Below are positions 53,666 to 63,142 of a DNA stretch of 64,000 bases, one piece after another. The notes under the pieces are model-generated. The model was not told the origin of the DNA. It saw nothing but the letters and a program-made list of their open reading frames with translations, and searched no databases. The position numbers and the translations under genes are program-made. Numbering within the stretch: position 1 is the stretch's first letter; every line of letters begins with the position of its first letter. Source of the DNA: JBGAPI01 sp044221335 (GTDB lineage Bacteria; Pseudomonadota; Gammaproteobacteria; Xanthomonadales; Ahniellaceae); the NCBI GenBank assembly GCA_044221335.1, contig JBGAPI010000029.1, positions 3,241 to 67,240 on the forward strand, written 5' to 3'.

Positions 53666-56489
53666 TGACCACGAGGCGGATGGCGTCGAGACGAAGCAGT
53701 GCCGTCGGCAGCAGCGTCGCCAGCGCCTCGCCGCGCACGCGCAGCGCGTCGATTTCCGCCGGGCGCACGCTCGGATTCACGGCGGCCAGGGCGGTGAGCC
53801 GCTCGACCTCGCCCTGGATCTGCTGTGCGGCGTTCGCCAGCGCCACCATCCGGAGCTCCAGCGCACGCGCGTCCGCGGCCTCCTGCGCCCGCGCCAGCAG
53901 CGGCGCGACCAGCTTGTTGGCGAGCGGCCGCCAGCGCGCCGGATCGGGCGCGGCCTCGTCGCAGCGGCTGACCGCCACGGGCTTGGGCTTCCAGTCGTCG
54001 CGGCGCTGGCTGCGGGTGTCGATGACGATGCGGATCGGCGTCGGCGGCAGGAAGCGCGCGACATCCAGTGCGGCCGGCGCGACGCATTCGAGCACGAACA
54101 CGGTCTCGATCAGCGCAGTGCGCGCCGGCAGGTTGGGATCGACCAGGAAGGCCGCATTGCCCGACTCGGATCCGAGCATCAGATCCAGCGCGCCGACCAC
54201 CATCGGGTGGTCCAGGCGCAGGAACAGCAGGTCCTCGCGCACCAGTGCCGTCGCGCGGTCGAAGGTCGCGAGCCGCGGGCCGTCGGCGAGACCGGGGAAG
54301 GCCTCGGTGGTCAGCATCTCCGGATCGAGCTTGACGCTGCCATCGGCATGCTCGTCGACGTCGACGCCGAAATGCTCGATCAGGCGCAGCACGAAGTGAT
54401 CGCCGGCGGCGTCCTCGTCGGCGGCGGTCAGCGCGGCGACCAGCTCGCCGCGGCTTCCGGAACGCGCCGCCATCTCCAGCAGGCGGTCACGGCCGCCGGC
54501 GAGCTTCGCGGCGAGTTCGGCGTGGGTCGCCTGGGTCTCGGCGATCAGCGCCTCCAGCTTCTCGCCGGCGTCGGCCTGGCCGCGCGCGGTCGCCAGCGCC
54601 GTGGCGACGACGTTCTCGCCGTAGCGCTTCAGCAGCTCGCGGCCATCCTCGGGGCTGCCACCGAAGGCCGCGAGGCCTTCGTCGAACCAGCGCATCAGCA
54701 CGTGCTGCGCGCTGTCCTCGTGGGCGATCGCATGGATCTGGATGTCGTGGCGCTGGCCGATGCGGTCGAGGCGGCCGATGCGCTGTTCGAGCAGGTCGGG
54801 GTCGAGCGGCAGGTCCCACAGAACCAGGTGCCGCGCGAACTGGAAGTTGCGGCCTTCGGAGCCGATCTCGGTGGCGATCAGGAGACGCGCACCGTCGGCC
54901 TGCGCGAAGTACGCCGCATTGCGGTCACGCTGCACGATGCCGAGGCCCTCGTGGAAGCGCGCGAACGGCACCGCGGTCTTCGCCCGCAGCGCCTCCTCCA
55001 GCGCGTGCAGCTTGGCCTGGCAGCGGGTGATCAGCAGGAACTTGTCTTCGGGATTCGACTCCAGCAGCGCCACCAGCCAGGCCAGCCGCGGGTCGTCGAG
55101 ATAGTTGAGCGGCGGCGCGAACGGCGGCTCGCCGATGTCGCCCATGAATTCCTCGATCAGCAGCGCGACGCGATCCTCGCTGTGCGCCCGCGGCAGCACC
55201 TCGAGCCGGCCGATGCGCTTCGGGAAGCCGCCGACCAGCGCGCGGCGATTGCGGAACATCACGCGGCCGGTGCCGTGGCGGTCGACCAGCCGGCGCACCA
55301 GCGCGGCGCGTTCCTCGTCGTTGGCGAGCTCGACGTCGACCTCGCCCGCCCGGCTGCCGTCGCCGTCGCTGGCGAGGCTCTGCTGCAGCAGCCGGCGCTG
55401 TTCGACGGTGAGTGCCGCGTTGGACTCCAGCGCCTCGGCGAGGCGGGACATCTCGAGATAGCCGGCGCTCTCGCGGCGATACGCGTCGAGGTCGTGGAAG
55501 CGCGCCGGATCGAGCAGGCGCAGGCGCGCGAAGTGGCCGCTCTGGCCGAGCTGCTCCGGCGTCGCGGTCAGAAGGACCAGGCTCGGGGCGCGCGCGGCCA
55601 GCTGCTCGACCAGCGCGTACTCGGGACTGGCGCGCTCGGTCGACCACTGCAGGTGATGCGCCTCGTCGACCAGGACCAGGTCCCAGTGCGCGCCCAGCAC
55701 CTGCTCGGCGCGCTGCGGATGGCCGAGCAGGAAGGGCAGGTCGGTCAGCACGAACTGCTCGTCCTCGAAGGGATTGCGCCCGTCACCGGCGAGCTCGATC
55801 GCCTCGATGCGCTCCTCGTCGAAGATCGCGAAGTCGTGGTTGAAGCGCCGCTTCAGCTCGACGAACCACTGGTACACCAGCGCCTCGGGCACCAGCACCA
55901 GCGCGCGGGTGACGCGGCCGGAGGCGGCAAGTCGCGACAGCACGAGGCCGGCCTCGATGGTCTTGCCGAGGCCGACCTCGTCGGCCAGAAGCACCCGCGG
56001 CGCGGCGCGCGCGGATGCCGCCTCGGCGACGGCGAGCTGGTGGTCGATCAGTCCGATGCGGGCCGACATCAGGCCCCAGGCGGCGCCGGCGCGCGCGGCG
56101 GCGCGGCGCTCCAGCGCGTCCAGCCGCAGGTTGAAGTGGCGGTTCGGATCGACCCGTCCGGCGCCGAGACGCTGGTTCGGCTTCGACACCGACTGGCTGT
56201 CGTCGAGCGCGCCCTCGACCACCTCGCGCTCGCCGCAGCGGTAGAAGTAGATGCCCGCGCGTTCCACGATCGCATCGACCGCGAGCTGCCGCCCGTCGAC
56301 GCTGATGCGGTCGCCGACCGCGAACTCGGCTCGGGTCAGCGGCGCCGAACTCCGCGCGTAGTGGCGCAGCACTTCGCTCTTGGCGAACAGGATCTGCACG
56401 GTGCGGGCGTCGACGCGCAGCACGGTGCCTAGCCCCAGTTCGGGCTCGGCCACCGAGATGTAGCGCTGGCCGGGTAAAAAGTTGGTCAT
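53628..56489 (-). CDS. rapA: RNA polymerase recycling ATPase RapA (HepA)
   Basis: Swi2/Snf2-type ATPase that releases stalled RNA polymerase after transcription. Predicted 953 residues, near the usual 968. N-terminal Tudor-like KOW domains (FLPGQRYISVAEPELGLGTVL), Walker A LLADEVGLGKTIEAGLVL (about residue 170), motif II DEAHHLQW, LLTATPEQ, and motif VI IGRLDRIGQRHDIQIH. The extended C-terminal domain follows. Start ATG 56489. It diverges from mprF, with a GATAAT box (complement of 56515-56520) as a possible -10. Confidence 0.95.
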   Translation of the reverse strand: MTNFLPGQRYISVAEPELGLGTVLRVDARTVQILFAKSEVLRHYARSSAPLTRAEFAVGDRISVDGRQLAVDAIVERAGIYFYRCGEREVVEGALDDSQSVSKPNQRLGAGRVDPNRHFNLRLDALERRAAARAGAAWGLMSARIGLIDHQLAVAEAASARAAPRVLLADEVGLGKTIEAGLVLSRLAASGRVTRALVLVPEALVYQWFVELKRRFNHDFAIFDEERIEAIELAGDGRNPFEDEQFVLTDLPFLLGHPQRAEQVLGAHWDLVLVDEAHHLQWSTERASPEYALVEQLAARAPSLVLLTATPEQLGQSGHFARLRLLDPARFHDLDAYRRESAGYLEMSRLAEALESNAALTVEQRRLLQQSLASDGDGSRAGEVDVELANDEERAALVRRLVDRHGTGRVMFRNRRALVGGFPKRIGRLEVLPRAHSEDRVALLIEEFMGDIGEPPFAPPLNYLDDPRLAWLVALLESNPEDKFLLITRCQAKLHALEEALRAKTAVPFARFHEGLGIVQRDRNAAYFAQADGARLLIATEIGSEGRNFQFARHLVLWDLPLDPDLLEQRIGRLDRIGQRHDIQIHAIAHEDSAQHVLMRWFDEGLAAFGGSPEDGRELLKRYGENVVATALATARGQADAGEKLEALIAETQATHAELAAKLAGGRDRLLEMAARSGSRGELVAALTAADEDAAGDHFVLRLIEHFGVDVDEHADGSVKLDPEMLTTEAFPGLADGPRLATFDRATALVREDLLFLRLDHPMVVGALDLMLGSESGNAAFLVDPNLPARTALIETVFVLECVAPAALDVARFLPPTPIRIVIDTRSQRRDDWKPKPVAVSRCDEAAPDPARWRPLANKLVAPLLARAQEAADARALELRMVALANAAQQIQGEVERLTALAAVNPSVRPAEIDALRVRGEALATLLPTALLRLDAIRLVVSADLLGGGGGRG

Positions 56490-56563
56490 GTCGAATCGCT
56501 GATTTCGAATTGGTCATTATCGCTTAGCCCGGCGTCCAGCGCTCGATCGGCGACAATTCCGCC

Positions 56564-59176
56564 GTGCAGTCTTCTTCTTCCCCGGACGCCACGGCTCCCC
56601 CGGCTCCGCCAGCTTCCGGCGGGCCGCGCGGCAGCAGCCGCGCGACGGCCCTGCTCTCGGTCCTCGTGTTCGTGCTGGCGCTCGCGGCGCTGTCGCACAT
56701 CCTGACCGAGTTCACCCTGGCCGAAGTCGAGCAGGAGATCCACGCGATCGGCGCCGACGAGATCGCGCTGTCGCTGTTCGCGGTATTCGGCAGTTACGCG
56801 CTCCTCACCTTCTTCGACTGGCAGGGGCTGCGACTCGTCGGCCGCCGCCTGCCGACCCTGTCGGTGCTCACGACCAGCTTCGTCGCCAACGCGCTCGGCC
56901 ACAACCTCGGCATCGCCGCCCTGACCGGCGGCGCGGTGCGCGCGCGCGGCTACGGCGCGCACGGCCTCTCGGCGCTCGAGGTCGGCCAGGTGGTGGCGAA
57001 CAGTTCGATCGGGTTCGCGCTCGGCACGCTCGCCTGGCTCGCGGTCGCCTGCCTGACCGCGTCGGACGCGACGGCGGCCGCGCTGCATCTGCCGGGCGCG
57101 GTGCCGGGGGTTCTCGGCGGCGTGCTGGTCGTGGTCCTGGTGGCGTTGCCGGTCGGCGCGTGGCGCGGCCGACGCGAGTTCGCGCTCGGCGGTCGCACGG
57201 TGCGGCTGCCGGGACCCGGCGACCTCGTCGCGGCAACCTTCATCAGCGCCGTCGAGCTCGCGCTCTGCGCGCTGGCGCTGTACGCGCTGCTGCCCGACGA
57301 CGTCGACATCGATTTCCTGCCCTTCGCCAGCCTGTACGTGGTCGCGGTGGCGGCGGGTCTGGTGTCCTCGGTGCCGGCCGGCATCGGCGTCTTCGAGGCC
57401 AGCCTGATGCTCCTCCTGCCCGGCGTGCCGGCGCACACGCTGCTCGGCACGGTGCTGGTCTATCGCACCCTGTACTACGCCGTGCCGCTGCTCGCGGCCT
57501 TCGCGCTGCTCGGCATGCGCCGGCTCGGCTCGAAGGTGCCGCAGCTCGCCCGCGGCGCGCGCCGGCTCCGGCGCTTCGGCGAGCCGCTGGTCGGACCGGC
57601 GATCGCGCTCGCGGCCTTCGTCGCCGGCGCGATGCTGGTGCTGTCCGGCTCGATCCCGATCGGCGCGCATCGCCGCACGCTGATGCGGCACCTGGTCCCG
57701 CTGCCGCTGTTCGAGCTGTCGCACCTCGCCGCCAGCGCGCTCGGCGTCGGCCTGCTGCTGCTGGCGCACGGCCTCTACCGCCGGCTCGACGCGGCCTGGG
57801 CGATGAGCGTGTTCGTGATCCCGCTGGCCGCGCTGTCGCTGCTGGCTTCGGGTTTCCGCTGGGAACTGTCGATGCTGGTCCTGTTGCTGCTGCCGCCGCT
57901 GCTGATGGCACGCGCCCGCTACGACCGCGCCACGCCGCTGACCGCGCAGGCCTTCTCGCCGACCTGGCTTCGCAACATCGCGCTGGTGCTGGCCGCCTCG
58001 GTGTGGATCGGCCTGTTCGCCTATCGCCACATCGAGTACGCCAACGACCTCTGGTGGCGCTTCGCCTTCGACTCCGACGCGCCGCGGATGCTGCGCGCCT
58101 CGCTCGGTGGCCTCGTCGTGCTGGCCGGCGTCGCGTTGTGGCAGCTGCTGCGTCCGTTCGCCGCGCCGGCGCGGGTATCGAGCGCTTCCGAGCGCGACCG
58201 CGCGGCACCGGCCGTCGCCGCCGCCGAGCACAGCGACGCCCACCTCGCGCTGCTGCCGGACAAGCAGCTGCTGTTCGGCAAGGACGACCGCGGCTTCGTG
58301 ATGTTCCAGCGCAGCGGGCCCTGCCTCGTCGCGATGGGCGACCCGATCGGCCCGCCGGCGCTGCAGCAGCAGCTGGCCTGGCGCTTCCGCGAGGTCGCCG
58401 ATCGCCAGGGGTTGTGGCCGGTGTTCTACCAGGTGAGCGCGGCGCAGCTGCCGACCTACCTCGACCTCGGCCTGTCGCTGATCAAGCTTGGCGAGGAGGC
58501 CGTCGTGCCGCTTGCCGGATTCTCGCTCGACGGCGCGGATCGGGCCTCGCTGCGGCAGTCGCACCGTCGCGCATTCCGGGACGGTGCGCGCTTCGCCGTG
58601 CTGCCGCACGCGGAGGTCGCCGCGCTGCTGCCCGAACTCCACCGCGTCAGCGCCGACTGGCTCGACGCCAAGGACCAGGTCGAGAAGGGCTTTTCGCTCG
58701 GCTGGTACGACGAGGAGTATCTCGGCCGCTGCGACCTCGCGGTGGTGACCGTCGAGGAGCGCGTGGTCGCGTTTGCCAACCTGTGGTGCGGACGCGCCGG
58801 CGGCGAGCTGTCCTTCGACCTGATGCGCTATTCCAGCGACGCGCCGAAGGGCGTGATGGATTTCCTGATCTCGGAGATCCTGCTGTGGGGCCGCGCGCGC
58901 GGCTACCGCGACGGCGTGCTCGGGATGGCGCCGCTGTCCGGGCTGTCGGAACACCACCTGGCGCCGGCCTGGCACAAGCTCGGCGGCTTCATCTGGCGCC
59001 ACGGCGAGGCCTACTACAACTTCGAGGGCCTGCGCCGCTACAAGCAGAAGTTCGAACCCGAGTGGCGCCCGCGCTACCTCGCCGCGCCGAGCGGACTGCG
59101 GATGCCGCGCGCGCTGCTCGAAGTCTCACGACTGATCGCGGCGAGCGCGCGACCCACCGTCCCCATCAAGTCCTGA
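56564..59176 (+). CDS. mprF: Phosphatidylglycerol lysyltransferase/flippase (MprF/LpiA)
   Basis: Transfers an aminoacyl group, typically lysyl from tRNA, to phosphatidylglycerol and flips the product, lowering membrane charge and giving resistance to cationic peptides. Predicted 870 residues, full-length two-domain protein. About 12-14 membrane helices in residues 30-530, including the flippase-type GLVSSVPAGIGVFEASLMLLLPG. A C-terminal DUF2156 synthase domain starts at DKQLLFGKDDRGFVMFQRSG and includes GDPIGPP and DLMRYSSDAPKGVMDFL. GTG start at 56564. Followed 16 nt later by acvB/virJ. Confidence 0.93.
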   Translation: MQSSSSPDATAPPAPPASGGPRGSSRATALLSVLVFVLALAALSHILTEFTLAEVEQEIHAIGADEIALSLFAVFGSYALLTFFDWQGLRLVGRRLPTLSVLTTSFVANALGHNLGIAALTGGAVRARGYGAHGLSALEVGQVVANSSIGFALGTLAWLAVACLTASDATAAALHLPGAVPGVLGGVLVVVLVALPVGAWRGRREFALGGRTVRLPGPGDLVAATFISAVELALCALALYALLPDDVDIDFLPFASLYVVAVAAGLVSSVPAGIGVFEASLMLLLPGVPAHTLLGTVLVYRTLYYAVPLLAAFALLGMRRLGSKVPQLARGARRLRRFGEPLVGPAIALAAFVAGAMLVLSGSIPIGAHRRTLMRHLVPLPLFELSHLAASALGVGLLLLAHGLYRRLDAAWAMSVFVIPLAALSLLASGFRWELSMLVLLLLPPLLMARARYDRATPLTAQAFSPTWLRNIALVLAASVWIGLFAYRHIEYANDLWWRFAFDSDAPRMLRASLGGLVVLAGVALWQLLRPFAAPARVSSASERDRAAPAVAAAEHSDAHLALLPDKQLLFGKDDRGFVMFQRSGPCLVAMGDPIGPPALQQQLAWRFREVADRQGLWPVFYQVSAAQLPTYLDLGLSLIKLGEEAVVPLAGFSLDGADRASLRQSHRRAFRDGARFAVLPHAEVAALLPELHRVSADWLDAKDQVEKGFSLGWYDEEYLGRCDLAVVTVEERVVAFANLWCGRAGGELSFDLMRYSSDAPKGVMDFLISEILLWGRARGYRDGVLGMAPLSGLSEHHLAPAWHKLGGFIWRHGEAYYNFEGLRRYKQKFEPEWRPRYLAAPSGLRMPRALLEVSRLIAASARPTVPIKS

Positions 59177-59192
59177 TCACGGAGTCTGATCG

Positions 59193-60731
59193 ATGCGCGT
59201 CGCCGTTCTGATGTTGTCGCTCTCCCTCGGGCTCTCCGTCGGCGCCGGCGCCGCCGCAGCTCCGACGACCGTCGCGCCCCCGGTGCGGCCGAAGACCACT
59301 CCGGCAACGACATCCGATCCCGCCGTACCTGAGGACCCGGGCGAAACCCCGAAAGGCCTCCATTCGACAGGCACGGCCTCCCCGCCGGCGAACAAGCCGG
59401 AGCCGAACGAACCCATGGACGACCACTTCGAGGTCGGGCACTTCGGTCAGATCGCGGTCTACCGGCCGAAGGGAGAAGTGAAGGAGGTCGTGCTGTTCAT
59501 CTCCGGCGACGGCGGCTGGCACCTGGGCGTGGTGTCGATGGCGCAGAAGCTGGCCGAGCGCGGTGCGCTGGTCGCCGGCATCGACGTCCGCCACTTCCTC
59601 GGCAATCTCGAGCACATCGGAGAGAGCTGCAGCTATCCGGCCGGCGAGCTGGAGACGCTGGCGCACCATCTCGAGGCGCGCGAGAAACTGAAGGATTACC
59701 GCTATCCGCTGCTGGTCGGCTATTCCTCCGGTGCGACGCTGGTCTACGGCGCGATGACCCAGGCGCCGTCGGGCACCTTCGCCGGCGGCCTCGGCCTCGG
59801 CTTCTGCCCGGATCTCTCCATCGACAAGCCGCTGTGCAAGGCCAACGCGCTGACGTACACGAAGCGCAAGGGCCGCGGCTACGACCTCGGCCGCGTCGAC
59901 GAACTGCGTGATCCCTTCATCGCGCTGCAGGGCGCCGAGGACCGGATCTGCATTCCGGAGGCGACCCGGCAGTTCGTCGAGTCGATCAAGGGCGGCTCGG
60001 TGGTGATGCTGCCGAAGGTCGGTCACGGCTACGCCAACGAGCCGCGCTGGCTGCCGCAATACCTCGCGGCCTACGACAAGCTCACCGCCGCGCCGCAGAA
60101 CAGCGTGCCACCGCCACCGGACGAGCTGTCCGACCTGCCGCTGGTGGAAGCGCCGACCGACCAGCCGGGCGACACGCTGGCGGTGCTGATCACCGGCGAC
60201 GGTGGCTGGGCGGGCCTCGACCAGGATGTCGCGAAGGCGCTGCAGCAGCGCGGCATGCCGGTCGCCGCGCTGAACTCGCTGAAGTACTTCTGGACCGCCC
60301 GCACGCCGCAGCAGACCGCCGACGCCGTCGACCGCATCGCGAAGCACTACCTCGCCACCTGGCACCGCAGGAAGCTGGTGCTGATCGGCTACTCGCAAGG
60401 TGCCGACATGGTGCCGTTCGTGGTCAACCGCCTGTCCGCCGATACTCGCGGCAAGCTCATCGCCGCCGCCGCGATCGGCCTGTCCGACAAGGCCGTGTTC
60501 GAGTTCAAGTTCGCGAACTGGATCTCCGACCCCGCCAACGGCATCCCGACCCGGCCGGAGATCGCGAAGTTCGGCGAGCTCAAGCTCACCTGCATCTACG
60601 GCAGGAAGGAAGACGACGCGCTGTGTCCGTTGCTCGATCCGGCCCACTCCAAGGCGATCGAGCTGCCCGGCGGGCATCACTTCAATGGCGACTACGAAGC
60701 CGTCGCGAAGGCGGTACTCGGCGGGCTGTAG
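59193..60731 (+). CDS. AcvB/VirJ-type periplasmic lysyl-phosphatidylglycerol hydrolase
   Basis: Predicted 512 residues with a signal peptide (about 1-23) and Pro/Thr linker. Two alpha/beta-hydrolase-like halves: LFISGDGGWHLGV with GYSSGATLVYG, and LITGDGGWAGLDQ with IGYSQGADMVPF (nucleophile Ser) and GGHHFNGDYE (His). This two-half form is AcvB, which in Agrobacterium hydrolyses lysyl-phosphatidylglycerol and is paired with lpiA/mprF. Only 16 nt after mprF, so the two are an operon that makes and removes the lipid. TAG stop lies in GTAG. Confidence 0.9.
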   Translation: MRVAVLMLSLSLGLSVGAGAAAAPTTVAPPVRPKTTPATTSDPAVPEDPGETPKGLHSTGTASPPANKPEPNEPMDDHFEVGHFGQIAVYRPKGEVKEVVLFISGDGGWHLGVVSMAQKLAERGALVAGIDVRHFLGNLEHIGESCSYPAGELETLAHHLEAREKLKDYRYPLLVGYSSGATLVYGAMTQAPSGTFAGGLGLGFCPDLSIDKPLCKANALTYTKRKGRGYDLGRVDELRDPFIALQGAEDRICIPEATRQFVESIKGGSVVMLPKVGHGYANEPRWLPQYLAAYDKLTAAPQNSVPPPPDELSDLPLVEAPTDQPGDTLAVLITGDGGWAGLDQDVAKALQQRGMPVAALNSLKYFWTARTPQQTADAVDRIAKHYLATWHRRKLVLIGYSQGADMVPFVVNRLSADTRGKLIAAAAIGLSDKAVFEFKFANWISDPANGIPTRPEIAKFGELKLTCIYGRKEDDALCPLLDPAHSKAIELPGGHHFNGDYEAVAKAVLGGL

Positions 60732-60783
60732 GGAGCGTCTTGGACACACCGGTCGTACCAATCCGGTGCGCCGAGGTGCTCCC
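60730..60783 (+). repeat. GTAG-type dyad after acvB/virJ
   Basis: GTAGGGAGCGTCTTGG begins at 60728-60731 overlapping the stop and pairs imperfectly with CCGAGGTGCTCCC (about 60771-60783). The loop contains CACCGGTCGTAC, also present inside the 140-bp tandem duplication at 62863 and 63003. Confidence 0.5.
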
Positions 60784-60793
60784 GATGCGCTAG

Positions 60794-62275
60794 TCAATTG
60801 CCGACGACGGCGGGTGACTTCGCCCGATGCGTCGACGTGGACATCGTGTTGTTGCCCAGTTCCCGCTCGTGGGTGCTGGTGTACGCCGCGACGTCGACGC
60901 GGGTCGGCATGGCGGAATCCAGGCCGAAGGCGAGTTCGCGCGACGTGCCCGCCGCCACGGTGCCGACCGCGCAGCCGTAGCCGTAAGGCGGCGTGATCAG
61001 CACGCAACCGGCGGGAACAGAGGTGATCCGGAACCGCTTGTCGCCGACGGCGGGACGGAGCGTGACGGCGGCATCGACCTTGTAGGCCGGGTCGGCGGAG
61101 GGATTGTCGATGCGGGCGACGACGCGGGCGAACGACGTCGCGGTGGCGGAGACGGCGAGGTCGACAGTGACGCAGCCGCTGCCGTAGTGGATCTCGAGGC
61201 CGTCGCTGTAGCTCGCGTCCGCCAGATCCGGGCAGCCGTCGCTGTTGAGGTCGCCAACGGCGAGGGCGTGCGGGTCGGAATGGCCAATGGTGCCGGACGG
61301 GAAAGTCTGCTCCGCCGCGAGGCCCTGGGCCCCCTGCAGGTAGAGTCCCAACGCGTGAAAGCTCCGGTGCAGCACGGCGACGTCGGCGAGGCCGTTGGTG
61401 TCGAAGTCGCCGGCGACCATGACGCCCGGGAGGTCGTAGGTCGGCACCATCGACGGCGCGGCATAGCTGCCGGTGGCGCTGCGGGTCGAGACGTAGAGGC
61501 TGGTCGGGCTGTTCGCCGGACGTCCGGCGACGAGGTCGATGCGGCCGTCGCCGTTGAAGTCGCCCGCGGCGACGCCCTCGATCCCGGTCGGCATCGGCAG
61601 GATCTGCGCCGGCAGGAAGCCGTGGCCGCGATCGTGGAGCATCACCGCGATCGCGGCGTAGCCCGTCGCCATCACGAGATCGGGAAAACCGTCCTGGTCC
61701 ACGTCCGCGATCGCCATCCCGCCCGTGCCGAATGCCGGCGTGTCGAGGAAGCTGCGGCGGCCGTAGCTCCGGATCGCGTCGCCGAAGAAGATGGTCGCAC
61801 CCGAGGTCCAGGTCTGCGCGATGATGTCCCTGTAGCCGTCGCGATCGACGTCCATCACCAGGAGCTTCGCGGGGGTCAGTTCCGCGTCGATCCTGCGCAC
61901 GTCGAACGTGCCGCCGAGCATGCGGGTGATGGTGAGCCCGCCGAAGCGTCCGTTGATGATCTCGGCCTTGCCGTCGCCGTCGAGATCGGTCGCGATCATC
62001 GGCGCGTCTCCGACCCGCCCGCCGAAACCGAAGGAGCCGGCCGCGAACAGCGTGCCGCTGGAGTTCTGCAGGTAGACGAAGTCGTGGAAGTCGTGCGCCG
62101 TGTCGAAATAGGCCGCGGTCGACAGCACCACGTCGTCGCGACCGTCGCCGTCGATGTCGGCGATCGCGACCGAGTCGGGCATGCTGCCGACGAAGATCGG
62201 CGTTTCCTGGCTCAGCGTGTAGGCCTGGGCGGCGGGAGCCAGCAGCAGACAGCTGGCGGCGAGCAGGGACTTCAT
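60794..62275 (-). CDS. Exported FG-GAP/VCBS-repeat protein
   Basis: Predicted 493 residues. Signal peptide about 1-18 (ending AQA). At least seven FG-GAP/VCBS repeats carry the calcium-loop motif D-x-D-G-D-x-x-D: ADIDGDGRDDVV, TDLDGDGKAEII, MDVDRDGYRDII, ADVDQDGFPDLV, GDFNGDGRIDLV, GDFDTNGLADVA, GDLNSDGCPDLA. These build an integrin-like beta-propeller. The C-terminal about 120 residues resemble an invasin/CARDB-like beta-domain with two Cys. Secreted or surface protein, ligand unknown. Confidence 0.9.
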   Translation of the reverse strand: MKSLLAASCLLLAPAAQAYTLSQETPIFVGSMPDSVAIADIDGDGRDDVVLSTAAYFDTAHDFHDFVYLQNSSGTLFAAGSFGFGGRVGDAPMIATDLDGDGKAEIINGRFGGLTITRMLGGTFDVRRIDAELTPAKLLVMDVDRDGYRDIIAQTWTSGATIFFGDAIRSYGRRSFLDTPAFGTGGMAIADVDQDGFPDLVMATGYAAIAVMLHDRGHGFLPAQILPMPTGIEGVAAGDFNGDGRIDLVAGRPANSPTSLYVSTRSATGSYAAPSMVPTYDLPGVMVAGDFDTNGLADVAVLHRSFHALGLYLQGAQGLAAEQTFPSGTIGHSDPHALAVGDLNSDGCPDLADASYSDGLEIHYGSGCVTVDLAVSATATSFARVVARIDNPSADPAYKVDAAVTLRPAVGDKRFRITSVPAGCVLITPPYGYGCAVGTVAAGTSRELAFGLDSAMPTRVDVAAYTSTHERELGNNTMSTSTHRAKSPAVVGN

Positions 62276-62621
62276 CGGGCGTGGTTCCAGCAGGGCGCAG
62301 GTGGTCCGGTACGGATGTGCGCGTTGCGCGGCTCGTCCCGGATTCAGGCATCTGCTCTTGTACTCGGCAACGGATCGAAAATTCGATCACGGCTGCCGGG
62401 TTGCGGTGATTCGACGTGGTCGAACGAGCTCAACGGCGCTCGGCGTCGCGATGTCGAGGACGAAGGCCGCCCGCTCCGGATTCAGGCGACCGGCGGGCCC
62501 GGCGGGGAGTGGGGCGACCCGTCGCGGGCTGGCGACGGCCATTCCGACCTGGGCGATGCCGAGCGCGAGTCGTTGGACGGCGACTCTCATCGAAGCGGGA
62601 CATGCCGCGGCAAGGGCACGG
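62276..62621. other. Stretch without a convincing gene
   Basis: Contains an open minus-strand frame of 67 codons (62387-62590, beginning MRVAVQRLALGIAQ). It follows the KOW pseudogene by 31 nt but has no recognised domain, so it is left uncalled. A short AT-rich stretch at about 62375-62390 includes a palindromic GAAAATTC. Confidence 0.4.
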
Positions 62622-62818
62622 TCAGACCGTGCCGATGACCTCGATGTTCCGCGCCAGCGTCTTGAAGCGCTCCCCGACGTCCTGCACCACGGTGATCGTG
62701 ACGTGCCCGGTCTCGCGGGTCCTGATGTCGGTCAGTTTGCGGATTTGCCAGCGTGTGTGCCGCCGACGACCGTGCAGCGGGTGCCGTCGACGAGCCTGGC
62801 CGGCCTCTCCATCGCCAT
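62622..62818 (-). pseudogene. KOW-domain protein gene with a one-base frameshift
   Basis: From ATG 62818 the frame reads MERPARLVDGTRCTVVGGTHAGKS, then stops just after a point near nt 62740-62742. Another frame from there gives KLTDIRTRETGHVTITVVQ, then GERFKTLARNIEVI, to TGA 62622. Restoring one G (GGC for GC in TCCGCAAAC) joins them as a complete KOW-type protein of about 65 residues (GTxxTVxGGTHAGKSG, TGHVTITV, GERFKTL). The downstream half keeps good codon pattern, so the lesion is recent or a sequencing error. Confidence 0.7.
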
Positions 62819-62862
62819 CGCTGGAACCCTCGGGGTCGTCGGTTCGCGCAGGGTGCGCCTTG

Positions 62863-63142
62863 GCGCACCGGTCGTACAAGCTCCATTCCAGCGGCAAGCG
62901 CGGGTCGGATGCCGGACGACGAGACCCGCCCTACTGGCAGGTCGCGCTGCAGCCGCCGTGGTTGCCGTCGTCGCAGGTCTCGCTGCCCTCGCGCACGCCG
63001 TTGCGCACCGGTCGTACAAGCTCCATTCCAGCGGCAAGCGCGGGTCGGATGCCGGACGACGAGACCCGCCCTACTGGCAGGTCGCGCTGCAGCCGCCGTG
63101 GTTGCCGTCGTCGCAGGTCTCGCTGCCCTCGCGCACGCCGTT
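62863..63142. repeat. Perfect 140-bp tandem duplication
   Basis: 62863-63002 and 63003-63142 are identical by eye over 140 bp. The unit contains the coding end of the next gene (C-terminal cysteine-rich GNGVREGSETCDDGNHGG module with stop) plus some downstream DNA. The copy at 62863 is therefore a displaced repeat of the gene end, outside the present reading frame because the stop at 63071 precedes it. Confidence 0.92.
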
